The notes under the pieces: model-generated
What the model was told of the DNA's origin: nothing
Databases searched by the model: none
Seen by the model: only the letters and a program-made list of their open reading frames with translations
Position numbers and translations under genes: made by a program
Origin: Berberis thunbergii
Lineage: Eukaryota > Streptophyta > Magnoliopsida > Ranunculales > Berberidaceae
DNA: 64,000 nucleotides
Assembly: GCA_003290165.1 (NCBI GenBank)
Contig: QNQO01000799.1
Location: 434,001-498,000 of the forward strand
Direction of reading: 5' to 3'
In this document: piece after piece, positions 20,093-32,640 of the stretch
Layout: each line of letters opens with the position of its first letter
Numbering within the stretch: the stretch's first letter is position 1

Positions 20093-23000
20093 TAAACAAT
20101 TCTACCTTATCATAAACCTTATCCAGTAAACATTGATAACATAACAACATATCTTTAAACCAGGCGAGCAGCTATCAATTCTTCCTTCTTTTGTTGTAGT
20201 TGTTTTTTCTTTATTTATTTACTTATCTTTGTATCAAACAAACAGGAAAATATATTAATAATAAAAGAAAGGTGACTGAGTAGAGCTTACAAAGAGAATG
20301 AAATCTCCCAATAAAGAAAAACCTGGAAATCAACATTCCTAAGAATACTCCAAATGGAACCCCAATGCCACACCAAGGCCTTGATCTCATTGCGCAAAGA
20401 CTGACAATTTTATTAAGGGCAGAGATACCCCTACTTCTTAATTCGAAACTCAAAGTACCCCAAAGAAAAGATAAAAAATTAGGGGCTACCTCCCAAGACT
20501 CATGGTCAGTGCTGATCTCCACATTTTGACTGTCAAGTCTAGCACGCCTATTGCACATGTGGGTCCTTATTTTTTTTTAATTCCTAGACTAACCATACAC
20601 ATGACTCAAGAAAATCTACGGGATGAAATTATAAAACCACGAGATACTACATATGCCTCGAGGTACATCTATTGGTTAAAAACACAATTAAATATTGTGA
20701 TAAGAAAAGAAAAAAGATCAAATTGTTTTTGTGTGTTCATAATGATCGCAACCCAATAGACTAATCAAAGTTAGTTTGTAGCATGGAGGCAAGCGGTTTT
20801 AGTTTTGTGGCGGTAGTTGTGGACTGGACATTTTCTGTTAGTTTTTTTTATTTTGTTTATTGCGTATGTATCAAGATGTAGGACTCAATTTTTATTTTTT
20901 GTATTTGAAATCAAGGTTTTTGGGTTGATTGATGTACTACACTTAGGCATGTTTGACTTGGGATTTATGGATTATGATGCGGTGATGTTGATCTTAGATA
21001 TGAGAGGAAGACCTTGGAAGCTAGTTTGTTTTATTAGTTGATTCATGATTGTACCATTTGTTCCGATCGTGTCTTGGTTTTGGATGGTTTACTAACGTAA
21101 ATTGTTTAAAAAGGCATCACGGATCAAGCTCAACAATGGCGGTGGAGGCACAATGGCATGAGAGAGAGCTCAGAGAGAAGCTAAATGAGGTGGAGGTTAG
21201 GGTGGCCAGTGGTGACGGCGAAGTTAACTTAGATCGACGAAAAAAGGGAGGCAGTGGTGGTGGTGGAGGTGGAGGGTGAATTCAGACATAGAAGGGGAGA
21301 AAGTGGGAGGGAGGTAGGGCACACCAGTGAGAGAAGGGTAGGGCACCGGTGATAAAGAATTGAGCTCAAATAGAGAGAAGGGTAGGAGTGGTAGTGATGG
21401 TGGGTAAATTCGGATAGAGCAAAGTAGAAAGAGGGACTGGCCTAATTAAATAAATAAAAGGAACCCACATTAAGTCAGATGATTTTAAGCAGAGATTTTC
21501 ATCGTGATGCATTTTTTATTGTGGTTAGACCACTCATTTTTCTCGAGATGGGAGTCCCTGCAAGATTAGTTTAGGGACTATGAAATTTGGGGAGCCTCAC
21601 GTGTTGAAAGTGTGTTGCACTTCGACAGTCAAGATAAGGAAACCACTGTGAATCTTGGAGGATACCCCAAATTTTTTTTTTTTTTTTTAGGGTACTTTGA
21701 GTTTTGAATTAATAAGTGGCGGGTATCTCTAAACAGCCCTTTTGTAACTCCCATGAACACTTTGTTATTTCTCTCTTTCCAAAGTGGCAGGTATCTTTAT
21801 TCGAGAGCCATCTTTCTTTCAGGGAGCAACCATCTTTGCTCCAACTAGAGCCATAGGGAGAAGGCTATCAGCTAGAGAGGACGGAGGCTTCACCACAAAT
21901 AGAGGACCACACTTGCTTGGAGAATGGGCAAGTGAAAAAAAAGGCAAAAAATGGTTGATGGTCTCCTCATTGGACTAGCTGCCATGCCCCAAAGTGTAAA
22001 TGAAGAAATTGACTCTGGAAGGGAGTTATTTCATACAAAAGAGACTATTGCATATTGAGATGGGAAAACAGCTTCACCAATTGATTTGCTGGAGAGCTTA
22101 AGCTGCATAAATTGATTGCTCTCCACTGAAAATTTTCCAGTTTTGTCATCTCATCTCCAAGCATCCTCTTGGTCTGAAGGGATCTGGAGTTGAAGCAACT
22201 CCAACAGTTGCAGTTGCAGCAGAGTGTGCAATTCTATAAGATATTGCTTTTCCCAGACTAGATTCCAAGAAACATGTTGTCTGCAGCAGAATGAAAGAGG
22301 TCTGCCACATAACTTTTCTTAGAGAGAGGTTGAAGGTGATTCTGAATATGTCCTGAGAGTGAAGTTCTCAAGTCAAAAATCCTTCCAGCAAGCACACCCA
22401 TAAGGAACAGCACAATCCTTAGTTTTTTGTTTAATAATTGTTCTTCAAAAAGAGCCCTCTTCATTTCCAAATCTACTTCGACAACAAAGCTTGATTGAAC
22501 TATCTCACCCTTCTAATGCCCAAGCATCTTCATTTTATAATGTTATATTATGATTTGGTAAGTTTGGAAGAAAAAAAAAACTTTGAAAACATGGATGGTC
22601 AAGATTATCATAAACTCCATTCTCTCCCTATTTCTCCCCTCCCCCTTCTCACTGTTAACTAATTATCCTGGGAAAATTTTCTTTAGAAACAACGTGGCCT
22701 TATCAATTGATCTGTAGGTTAGACATGGAATTGCATAAGTAACGTTAACTACTCACCAATCATCTTGTTACACTGCAACTGTTTCTCATGCAACAAACGT
22801 GAACGTGCACTGATGCACATCACAATTCATTTCAATCTTATTACGATATAAAAATTTAAGAGAGATAAACACTGCCTATGAACAGGAAAACACCTCTTTG
22901 AAATGTAAGAGAGATAAAAATTTACGGCTTTTAAAGCTGGTCTGATACCATCATTGTTGCGTTTTTGAGTTTTTGGTCTGAACAAATTTATCAAATGCTA

Positions 23001-24106
23001 CACAAGAAAATTTGAGCACAAAACAGACACAAACTTTCCATTTTTTCTACTTTCAAGAAAGGGTAAAATTCCTTGAAATATTTGAGACAAATATGGTGGG
23101 TTACAATGAATGGGCTCTAAAAGAGTCTTTGGAGATGGAGATTCTCAAGTCCTAACTGCCCTTTTCTTCCCAATTTACTATAACTGTTTCAAATATCACT
23201 CTTTAACAACGGGCTTGATGAAAACCCAAAGGTCACATTTAGTGCAGTTACATCAATGATTGTTATACGAAAGATAACTCCCACATCTGTGACAACTTAG
23301 TTGTTCTTTGCCTTCCAAATAGCCCAATAAACCACATAGGGGGCCAACTTCGGCTGGGAATCCCTCTTGAATAAGACCCACAGTTCGCAATATTCCGCAG
23401 AGGCTTAGGAAGTAAAACCAAATTGTTAGGAAAAAAGAAAGATCATCCAAACTAGCCGTCTGAGATTTCATTTCCTCCTCACGAAGAAAAAGGCTCCACC
23501 ACTTAGTAACCTGTTATTTTATGTTCCATACTCAATTTGGTATTTGATTTACTTTTTAGGTGCCTGATTCTCTGCATCGCTAGTTCGCATTTGCTCAAAT
23601 CGTTCCTTCTTATTGTTTGGCCGGACAGACGAACATCTATCTTTAAACCCTAAACCCTGACTAGGTAGAAACTGACTGAAACAAACACTTATAGATCAAA
23701 ATCTTACAAACCCAATAGTCGAAATCCCCTAATTCGAAAATACTAGTGGAGATCAATATTGAATATGATTGAAAAAAAAACAAAAAAACAAAACAAAAGC
23801 CAAAGACAGAGAGAGCTGTATGATTTCAGTAGCTTAGCTTGTAGAGGTAAAGAAGAAACCTGAGTACCAAAATGCATGCGCAGAGGAGTGAATGAGAATG
23901 GAAAGGCCAATGAGTGAGCTTGACGATGGTTTCGCCTCCCTAGAGGAAGAAGATTACAGAACCAGAGGTGGATGAGCAGCCAAAGTGACAGCGAAGGAAA
24001 AAGAGAGGAGTTTTTCTAGTTTAGATTTCAATATTCGAGTATTTCCCCGTTTTGTTTTGTAAGAGCAACCACTAGCTTAGCGGACCGCCTTCTCCGTTCA
24101 AGAGTA
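20093..24106. other. Intergenic, repeat fragments, no confident gene
   Basis: A short repeat family occurs in inverted orientation at about 20440-20470 and 21688-21730 (core GGGTACTTTGAGTTT.GAATTA). The minus strand at about 23280-23480 has VVYWAIWKAK-like LINE tail residues in a broken frame. A minus-strand frame at 22258-22470 (ALFEEQLLNKKLRIVLFLMG, one hydrophobic segment) is not recognised. A glycine-rich frame near 21120-21280 reflects GGT repeats. A possible 5' leader exon on the minus strand near 23870-24060 ends CTCAG/GTTTCT. Confidence 0.4.
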
Positions 24107-24111
24107 CCATG

Positions 24112-24591
24112 TGTCACGGACTAGCAATCCGTGCGGCACTAGCTATCAAATTCACTAGTAAACCTATGAGTAGTTATTTTGACGGGAACAGATATTAACT
24201 TGAGAATGCACAATATCAGTCTGTAGACAATATAACGATGCACAATAGTCATCAAAAGCTTTCATTAACATTCGATAGATTACAATGGGGAGGAACGTTC
24301 GAAAGGACGTTGCTCAATACTAGTTCGATGCTATCGATTGATGGAAATACAAGTTTGAAGTTGAAAAGCAATGCAAAGAAAATAATAAAAATGCTAGCGG
24401 TACAGTCTGGCCCGACTATGCAATGGAGGCAACACATCCTCACAGTCAAGAGCTCAAACCTTCCCCATATATTATAGATGCTAAGCATTTTGGGCACTTT
24501 TCAAAAGGGAACATTGAGTTTTGAGACCATTAGGAAAGTCTTGAAAGGCCTCTGACGTTGATTTTCCTGACCAACGGTACTAGTCCTGACA
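24112..24591 (-). repeat. Chromovirus 3' LTR
   Basis: 480 bp, TG...CA. The adjacent purine-rich tract on the minus strand (GTGTGGGAGAG) is the polypurine primer for plus-strand synthesis. Confidence 0.93.
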
Positions 24592-24611
24592 CTCTCCCAC
24601 ACTCAATTCGC

Positions 24612-25798
24612 TGACGCCCTCGCAGCGAACTTTTTCAAGTACTCTTCCAGCTTTGAGATGTACGGCAGCAAATGCTCGATTAGCTCCCAACTGATCTCTG
24701 AAGGAGGCTCATCTTGCCACTTGACCTAATATTCTCTATCTGGGCCTGTGTTGTTGATGAGGCGGTCAGTTAAGATTTCTTCCACTTCTCGATTTGGCTT
24801 AGTAGGATGCTTAGGCAATGCTCGGGTAGATACATTTCTTGTGGGATCAGTGGCATCTGCATGATAGGACTTCAAGTTACTTGCATGGAAGACAGGATGG
24901 TGAAACGGAGCCAATGTGGTAACTTGACGGGATAGGAGACTTTGCCTACTTTTTCAATAATCTGTACTGATCCCTCATACTTGCGAAATAGATTGTTGTG
25001 TGCTCTAGCTGTCTGTTTATACTTGTTGAACATATCTAGCTTCACCAATACCAAGTCCCCGACTTCAAAAGGATCAATCCGTCGTTTCTTGTCGGCCCAT
25101 TTCTTCATGTGACGGGAGGCTTTCTCAAGATAGGTTCGAGCAACTTCAATATTTTTCTGCCAGTCTTTGACAAATTCAAGAGCTCTTGGGCTGGGTCTTT
25201 GGTATTCGGTAAGCACTGAATGTAGTGTCAATGGTTGCTGACCAATGACTAACTGAAAGGGGCTGGAGTGAGTAGTTGAGCTCTTTTGTAAGTTGAAACA
25301 GAATTGTGCAACATCAAGTAGTCCCACCCAGTTTTTCTGATTTGCACTTACAAAATGACGAAGGTATTCTTCGAGCATATAGTTAAAGCGCTTAGTCTGT
25401 CCGTCAGATTGGGGATGTTGGCTTGTCGACATATTAAGTTTGGATCCCAAGAGCTTGAACAACTCCTTCCAGAACTTTCCTGTGAAGCGAGCATCACGGT
25501 CGCTAACAATGTTTTCGGGCAGTCCCCAATACTTCACTACATGCTTGAGGAACAATTGCGTCGTATCTTCGGCTGTGCAAGTCAGTCCGGTCGGCACAAA
25601 GGTCACATATTTTGATAATCGATCAACAACTACAAGGATACACCTGAAATCCTCCACTTTCGGTAACCCAGTAATGAAGTCCATGGAAACACTTTCCCAA
25701 GGACGAGTTGGAACAGGCAAGGGCTTTAGTAAGCCTACTAGTCGATCTCTTTCAACCTTATCTTGCTGGCAAATAAGACATGTTCGAACATAGGCCAT
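24612..25798 (-). pseudogene. Integrase core and chromodomain of the chromovirus
   Basis: The frame from 25798 starts within the zinc-binding domain (CLICQQDK) and contains the DDE core: D in SMDFITGLPK, D in NIVSDRDARF, and E in MLEEYLRHFV. A later segment has VGDLVLVKL. After a frame break near 24900, FHASNLKSYH and EVEEILTDRLI, then REY, a stop, and VKWQDEPPSEISWE form a chromodomain. In active elements this targets integration to particular chromatin. The stop inside the chromodomain and the frame break make it non-functional. Confidence 0.9.
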
Positions 25799-25819
25799 TA
25801 CATCCTCCTGTATCTGCGG

Positions 25820-27501
25820 TCAACAGTACCCCCTCTCTAGCAATGCAAGTGTTCGTCTCCAACTTGGATGTCCCGCCCAATGGGTGTCATGGCATTCTCT
25901 CAAAAGTTCTTTCCTCAAACCAGAAGTTCTTGGAACATAGAAGCGATTACCAGTTGTGAGTATTGCTCCATCTTTTATCCAACACTGTCGAGTTTTGCCC
26001 TGCTTGATCAACTCTGTAATCGCCATCGCTTGTGGGTCTGTTTGTAGGCCTGCTTTGATCTTCTCCAAGATGGTGTGAGTCGGACCGGTATGGGTTAGCA
26101 CTGCAAGGTCTGCCCTTTTACTGAGTGCATCAGCTACATTGTTAGTACGCCCTGGCTTGTATTCTAATACTAAGTCAAATTCTGCTAATTTTTCCTGCCA
26201 TCGAGATTGCTTGGAGGTTAGCATCTTCTGAGTAAGGAAATGGCTTGCTGCAGCATTATCCATTTTAACAAGGACTTGAGATCCCAAAAGGTAGTGTCTC
26301 CACACCCGTAAACAATGTACAATGGCTAGCAATTCCTTTTCCTGAGCTGAGTAACGGGACTCTGTATCATTCAACTTTTGACTCTCATATGCTACCGGGT
26401 GACCATCTTGAAGCAAAACTCCCCCTAATGCATAATCAGATGCATCTGTTTGTACTTCAAAGGGCTTGGTGATATCTGGCAAGGCCAATACTGGATCTTT
26501 CATCACAGCCAGTTTCAAGTCTTGGAATGAAGCTTCACACTGCCTATCCCATTCCCATGTTCGGCATTGTTTCAACAAATTTGTCAGTACAACAACTCTC
26601 TTAGAGTAGTCCCTTATGAAGCGACGACAATAGTTTGCGAGTCCAAGGAAAGAACGTAGTTGAGACACGTTCTTAGGAGTGTTCCAATCATGGATTGCCT
26701 TGACTTTCTCCATGTCCATCCGAATCTTGCCTTTGCCAATAATATGACCCAAGAAATTGATCTGGGTCTCGCCGAATGAACAATACTTCTCCTTCTTGAC
26801 AAAGAGATGATTATCCCTAAGGATTTGGAACACTTCTCGCAAATGATGTAGGTGTTCTTCTATAGTCCCACTATAAACCACAATATCTTCAAGATAGACA
26901 ACCACGGACTTGTCCAGAAGGTGACGGAACAGGCCATTCATATGGGTGCAAAATGTAGTTGGAGCATTGGTCAAGCCGAAGGGCATTACTAGGAACTCAT
27001 ATGACCCATATCTAGTAGAACAAGCAGTTTTGGGTTCGTCACCAGCAGCAATGCGGACCTGATGGTAACCTGATCTCAAGTCGAGTTTTGTGAAGTATCT
27101 GGCGGATCCAAGTTGGTCGAATAAGTCTGCAATGAACGGTAGCGGGTATTTGTTCTTTATAATGACTTTGTTCAAGGCTTTATAGTCAACACAAAGGCGA
27201 AGACTGCCATCATGTTTCCGCTGAAAAAGAACATGTGCCCCATAAGGTGTTGAATGAATCCCGACTCCAGCAAGCCATCTAGTTGTTTTCTCAATTTGGT
27301 CAACTCTGGAGGGCTCATGCGATATGGACTACGTGCGGGTGGCTTGGCACCAGGCACTAACTCAATTTCATGATCAATGAGTCTTCTAGGAGGTAGATTT
27401 GTTGGCAATTCATTAGGCATCACTTCGTTGAAGTCAGCAATAACTTGGGCAACTTCCTCGGGGATTTTGCTAGTATCATTTTCCATCTCTAGCTTTGCCA
27501 C
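25820..27501 (-). pseudogene. Reverse transcriptase-RNase H of the chromovirus (YLED active site)
   Basis: 27501-27172 carries the RT N-terminal part ([40 protein letters not shown]) and then loses frame. 27175-25820 continues with [33 protein letters not shown] and [10 protein letters not shown]. The catalytic box reads [11 protein letters not shown]; the usual form is Y-[LI]-D-D, so the first aspartate is Glu (codon at 26890-26888). RNase H follows: [47 protein letters not shown]. The integrase zinc finger begins at the end ([12 protein letters not shown]) before a stop. The changed catalytic residue and the frame break indicate an inactive enzyme. Confidence 0.92.
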
Positions 27502-27686
27502 AGCTAAGTATGTATCTTCTCATTTGGCCAAGTCTTTCTTGACTTGGAGTGCCGACAATATTCTATCATGAGTTGTGGGTCGAATTGAGGTTGGAACAAT
27601 GCGTAGTCTGGGTCCGAAAAAGCCTAAGGAGTCCATGAAAGGTAGTGGTCTTGCTGCAGCTCCTCGGAAGAATTTTTGGCCAAGAA

Positions 27687-28019
27687 TCACCTTAAATCAT
27701 CAAGTGGGACTGCCAAGAAGTTTGATCTTCCTTCCCATGGACCAACCTGTAGTGGCACAGCTCTAGCCATACCATTAATAGAGATTGCCTCAGAGTTGAC
27801 AGCTTTCAACTTACCCACATATCTTTCTAAGTTCAAACCCACACGTCTAGCTTCCTTCGAGGCAATAAAATTATATGTCGCTCCTGAGTCCAACAATGCT
27901 TGGGAAGGGAACCCATTGATAGTGATGTCGATGTATTGCAAAGTCTTCTTGTGTGTGTGCTCATACATTTCCCCTTTGACAACATTGAGCTTGTGTAGAG
28001 CTCCCATCTGGGAGGTCAC
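27687..28019 (-). pseudogene. Retropepsin-like aspartic protease of the chromovirus
   Basis: ITINGFPSQALLDSGATYNF carries the aspartic protease signature D-S-G-A. It would cleave the Gag-Pol polyprotein. The frame is open for about 110 codons but is separated from gag and RT by frame breaks. Confidence 0.85.
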
Positions 28020-28079
28020 TGTTGGTGAGGTTCGAGCTCGATGCGGTCGAGTTAGAAGGTTTTGTTTGAAGCAAGGACA

Positions 28080-29190
28080 TCAATGAGTGTAGGGCTGGTT
28101 TGGATGGACATTTGTTTGTTGAGTGATCCCAGCTATTGCAAAGAATGCATGGGGCAGGTGCAGATGGTCTCCACTGCCCAAAGTAGTTTTGCCTTCATTT
28201 GTTGTTTTAATTTGAGTTGCTAGGGCTGGCATTCCAATTTCTGTTGGAACTCCAATTCTGGTTGGACGGCCGAGAATTGTAGTTTCTTCGGTTCTGACTT
28301 GAGTTTCCCCAGTTTTGGTGAGGTGATCGAGCATTCGACCCTGAGATTGAATTGGTACTGCTAGTTCTAGCTGTGGAGTGATTGAGCGAAGTGGATCCAG
28401 CCATGGGCATATAATCGTTAAACCTTTCTGCTGCTGCAATAGCACTTGTAATATCTCTCACCTTCTGCCTTTGCAATTATGCTTGCAGAAGCGGCTGAGC
28501 TTGTTCCATGAAATAGAAAACTTTGTCCTTCTCAGACATGTCTCGAATATCTAGCAAGCAAGTTGAGAACTGCCTGACATAGTCTCAAATATTGCCTGTC
28601 TGTTTAATGGTGTGGAGCTTCCTCCTTGCTAAGAAATCAGTGTTCTCAGACAAGAATTGATTTCTGAGTTCCTTCTTGAGGTCTGCCCAAGTTCTAATAA
28701 GGATGCGACCTTCTTCCATATCTGCATATTTGGTTCTCTACCATAGTTTCGCATCACCTGCTAAGTACATGGTCACCATGGTGACCTTGGCTTCTTCTGA
28801 TTCAGGGTTCACCGCGCGAAAATACTGCTCCAGATCAAACAAGAAGTTCTCTAGCTCCTTCCCATCTCGTACCCCAGCATATGACTTTGGCTCAAGCACT
28901 TTCATCCTAAGGTGATCAGTCGTCCCTGTGGCCTTGGTCAGCAAGCCAACCCTTGCAAATAAGTCCTCCAGCTGTAATTGGAAGTCACTCATCACCTGAG
29001 CTGTGGGGTGAGGCGGCTCTTCCATAGCGACTGTTCGTCCCTCTAAATTATCGACGTGCTCAGCCAGCGAATCCACTCTATCTGCCAAGTGAAAGAGTCC
29101 ATCAAGCCGACTGATCTGTTCTCCCAAACTGCTCAACTGGTCCATTCTATTTTCTAGTCTCTGCATTCGACCAGCCTGTCGTTCCTCCAT
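28080..29190 (-). pseudogene. Gag of the chromovirus with zinc knuckle
   Basis: The frame from 29190 begins MEERQAGRMQRLENRMDQLS with a predicted coiled coil. Then come KVLEPKSYAGVRDGKELENF and NPESEEAKVTMVTMYLAGDA, the capsid region. Stops split it into pieces. Near 28160-28090 the knuckle CILCNSWDHSTNKC (CX2CX4HX4C) is present. Confidence 0.85.
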
Positions 29191-29259
29191 AGTGCTAAGG
29201 CACTCGCTTAGTTCCTACATCCTGATTCGCATTCAACAAGCTCTGGCTTTGATACCAAC

Positions 29260-29738
29260 TGTCACGGACTAGCAATATGTGTGGCACTAGCTATCCAATT
29301 CACTAGTAAGCCTATGAGTAGTTACTTTGACGGGTACAAATATTAACTTGAGAATGCACAATATCAATCTGTAGACAATATAACGATGCACAATAGTCAG
29401 CAAAAGCTTTTATTAATATTCAATAGATTACAATGGGGAGGAACGTTCGAAAGGACGTTGCTCAATATTAGTTCGATGTTATTGATTGATGGAAGAACAA
29501 GTTTGAAGTTGAAAAGCAATGCAAAGAAAAGAATAAAAATGCTAGCGGTACAGTCTGCCCCGACTATGCAATGGAGACAACACGTCCTCACAGTCAAGAG
29601 CTCAAACCTTCCCCCTGTATTATAGATGCTAAGCATTTGGGCACTTTTCAAAAGGGAACATTGAGTTTTGAGACCATTAGGAAAGTCTTGAAAGGCCTCT
29701 AACGTTGATTTCCCTGACCGACAGTACTAGTCCTGACA
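29260..29738 (-). repeat. Chromovirus 5' LTR
   Basis: 479 bp copy of the left LTR. The primer binding site for initiator Met-tRNA adjoins it internally (about 29242-29258, minus strand). Confidence 0.93.
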
Positions 29739-29743
29739 CCATG

Positions 29744-30890
29744 TATTTTATCTATGATTCTATATGTATTTTTGTTGATGCAATGAAGACTTGGGATCAA
29801 TGGCAGTTTTAAAAATATTTTAAAATTTTAGTCTAAGTATTGGTGTGAGCAAATTACGAGCAAACTAACTTAATTTTGAAAACCCCCAAATTTTATGTAA
29901 GACATGAAAATTGAAGAAGTTAAAGCAAGATCTTAAGCAATGAATCAACAATATGAAGTAAATATAAAGAGAGAAAATAGAAAATACCACACGAGACAAG
30001 ATATAATGAAGTTCACCTAAATTAGTTTAATGAATTAATGGTGTATTTTGATAATCATGAAAAATACTTATTTATGCTATACCAATTATCTTAATATATC
30101 CAACGATCATGGTTCTGATCCCTTCAATTGAACATCGAATGACGAAGAACCAGTGAGAAATTAATTTGATTTGTGTAACTATTTCAAATCAATAGGTTTT
30201 TCAACTGAAAGAAATGAACATATGTTTCAAGATGGTATGGTGATCCCAAGTCTACAAGTGAAAAGGAAAAGGCAAAAAGATGTTTGAAGATGGTCTTAGA
30301 AGGCAACGAAAAACTAGCTTTGAAGACGGTGTGAATGATCCATGTGAAGTGGCAATCAAGCTTGGAATAAAGTAGTAGTGTTTTTTAGTTGGGTGTGGAT
30401 GGAATGATTTGTAATGCATAGAAAATGCATGTATGAGCAATGTTATATTGTCACAAATAAAAAAAAATGCTTAAATTCCATAAACACGAGTTCTAAAAAA
30501 TAATACAACATAATAACATCATATTCAACATGAATGTGTCCTTAAAATATACATCTAACATGATTGATTATAAGTTTGTCCAAAATATACAACATTCTAA
30601 GCTCAATTTGGATGTAACGTCTATTTAAAAGAGCATCATTGTCTAGAGCATGATCAACACACATATTTGTCCAAAAGAGCAACAACGTCTAAGCAAAAAA
30701 TAAATAAAATAAAATAAAAATCCAAAATCTAGCATCTCGACATGACCAAAACACCATACACATGCCCATATTTACTAATAGAAATCTTTAGATGCATTTG
30801 AGATGTGACATCTCTGTCATTTGACTATCAAAAGAAATTAAAAAAAAGGGGGGGGCTTGAAGTACACCTCCAAGTCGAATTGATCATCCA
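29744..30890. other. Intergenic, nothing recognised
   Basis: AT-rich sequence with no supported coding, RNA or terminal repeat signals. Confidence 0.5.
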
Positions 30891-31371
30891 TTGATATGCA
30901 TAAGCGATTTGAAGCTAAATGCGGAAACAAAAGAAAAACACAACACTTTCAGAGCTTTTTTTTTTCAATCCTTCTACCATATTATTAGAACAAGGATTTC
31001 AACTTCTCAAGAACAAACACTCTTGATGTGTCAACCTTTGTTATTTTACAAATATTACAATACTCTTGAGACTCCAACCTCTCAAGAACAAATTTTGTTT
31101 AGGCTCCAACCTTTGCCATCTTACAAAGGTTACAATACTCTTGATAATAAACTCTCGAATCTTCAACATCTCAAGAACAAACTCTCTTAACAGTTTTTTC
31201 CCCTCAAGAACAAACTCTTGAGCTCTCTCAAGAAAAACTCTTTTGAGAGCTCTGGTGAACGAGCTCTGAATCTGCATCTCTAACCTTGTTCCTTGATCTT
31301 AGATTCTTCGATGCCTCCTAGATGTGTGAACCTACATGCAATCACTATATATAGGTCAAATAAATCCAAAT

Positions 31372-31445
<74 letters not shown>

Positions 31446-32640
31446 CTACTCCTATTAAGAAATTATTTTCTTATTATTTTTCTTGTCTCTCAATGAGAAC
31501 TTTCTTGTTTTATCTAAACAAGGAAAGCCTACTCGTAATAGAAAAATATTTCCCTATTATTTTCCTTACCCCTTGAGAAGAAGTTTTTTGTTTTAACCAA
31601 ATAAGAAAAACCAACTCCTAACAAGAAAATGTTTGTTTATTACTTTCCTTGTCCCTCAATGAAGAAACGATTTCAAGCCAAATGCGAAAATAATAATAAC
31701 AAAATAAGAAAACAAAGACAAAACAAACAATAAATAAATAATTCCAATCCTTCCACTATATTATTAGAATAAGGATTCCAACATCTCAATAACAAACTAT
31801 CTTGAGGCTCCAACTTTTCAATAACATAAGCTTTTGAAGCTCCAACCTTGTTATCTTACATAATTACAATACTCTAGAAAACAAACTCTCGAGGCTCCAA
31901 CCTCTCAGGAACACGGTATCTTGAGGCTCCAACTTCTCATAAACAAACTCTTTTGAAGCTCTAATTTACGCTATATTTCAAATATTACAATAGTCTCGAG
32001 AACAAACCCTCGAGGCTTTAACTCCTCAAGAACAAACTCTCTCGAGGCTCTAAATCCACAAGAACAAACTCTCTTGAAGCTTCAACCTTTGCTATCTTAC
32101 AATATTCTCGAGAATAAACACTCGAGGCTCTAATCTCTCAAGAAAAAACTCCCTTGAGGCTCTAACTTCTCAAGAACAAACTCTCTTAAAGCTCTAACTT
32201 TTGATATCTTATAAATATTACAATACTCTCGAGAAAAAATTCTCAAGGCTCCAACTTCTCACGAACAAACTCACTTGAGACTCCAATTTCTCAAGAAAAA
32301 CTTTCTTGAAGCTTTAATCTTTGTTATCTTATTAACTAACAAAAATTTCAATACTCCCTCGAAAACAAACTATTCGAGAGGCTTCTCCCGCAAGAACAAT
32401 TCTCTTAAGACCTCTACTAATTAAACTTTGAGTCTACATATCTGACTTTGTTCCTTGATACCGGATTAATCGATGCCTCATGGATGCCTTGAGCCTACAT
32501 ATAAAGTCTCTATATATAAGCCAAACAAGTCAAAAACAAACAAGGAAACCTACTCCTAATGCGAAAATGTTTTCATATTATTTTTTCTGGCCTCTCAAGG
32601 AGAATTTTTTTGTTTTAACCCGCCCACATATGGTAGCTTG
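30891..32640 (-). repeat. LTR-like repeat blocks A and B with minisatellite CTCAAGAACAAACTCT
   Basis: Blocks starting near 30891 and 31660 share a layout: CGATTT.AAGC.AAATGCG, then imperfect repeats of CTCAAGAACAAACTCTTGAGG, then TTCGATGCCTC, then a minus-strand TATA-like TATATATAG (ACTATATATAGG at about 31342; CTATATATAAG at about 32510). The TATA followed by a conserved leader suggests promoter-bearing LTR-type sequence read on the minus strand (inference). An (AT)n tract of about 66 bp interrupts block A (31375-31440). No TG...CA boundaries or target duplications were fixed. Confidence 0.55.
31375..31440. repeat. (AT)n microsatellite
   Basis: About 33 uninterrupted AT units. Confidence 0.95.

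Larger units (their letters stand above)
24112..29738 (-). mobile_element. Ty3/gypsy chromovirus, full-length but inactive
   Basis: Two LTRs (24112-24591 and 29260-29738; TGTCACGG...CTGACA) are flanked by the 5-bp target duplication CCATG at 24107-24111 and 29739-29743. On the minus strand the order is PBS (TTGGTATCAAAGCC beside the right LTR), gag, protease, RT, RNase H, integrase, chromodomain, purine tract (GTGTGGGAGAG) and LTR. This order and the chromodomain place it among plant chromoviruses. The compact 5.6 kb and ~480-bp LTRs would suit the Reina/Galadriel range (inference). By-eye comparison gives roughly 28 differences in about 479 aligned LTR positions, an old insertion. Stops and frameshifts interrupt every gene. 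Confidence 0.95.

Noticed and set aside
19897..20129. Two overlapping frames rich in Tyr, Ile, Cys and Val
   Set aside because: They are translations of a (TA)n/(TG)n microsatellite.
21049..21279. Glycine-rich frame ending in a Gly run
   Set aside because: A GGT trinucleotide repeat at the end and no other support; not called as a gene.
22920..22960. TGGTATCAGACCAGC on the minus strand as an LTR primer site
   Set aside because: No LTR or coding remnant flanks it, so it may be a chance match or tiny debris.
25355..25793. Plus-strand frames over the chromovirus integrase
   Set aside because: Antisense shadows of the integrase frame.
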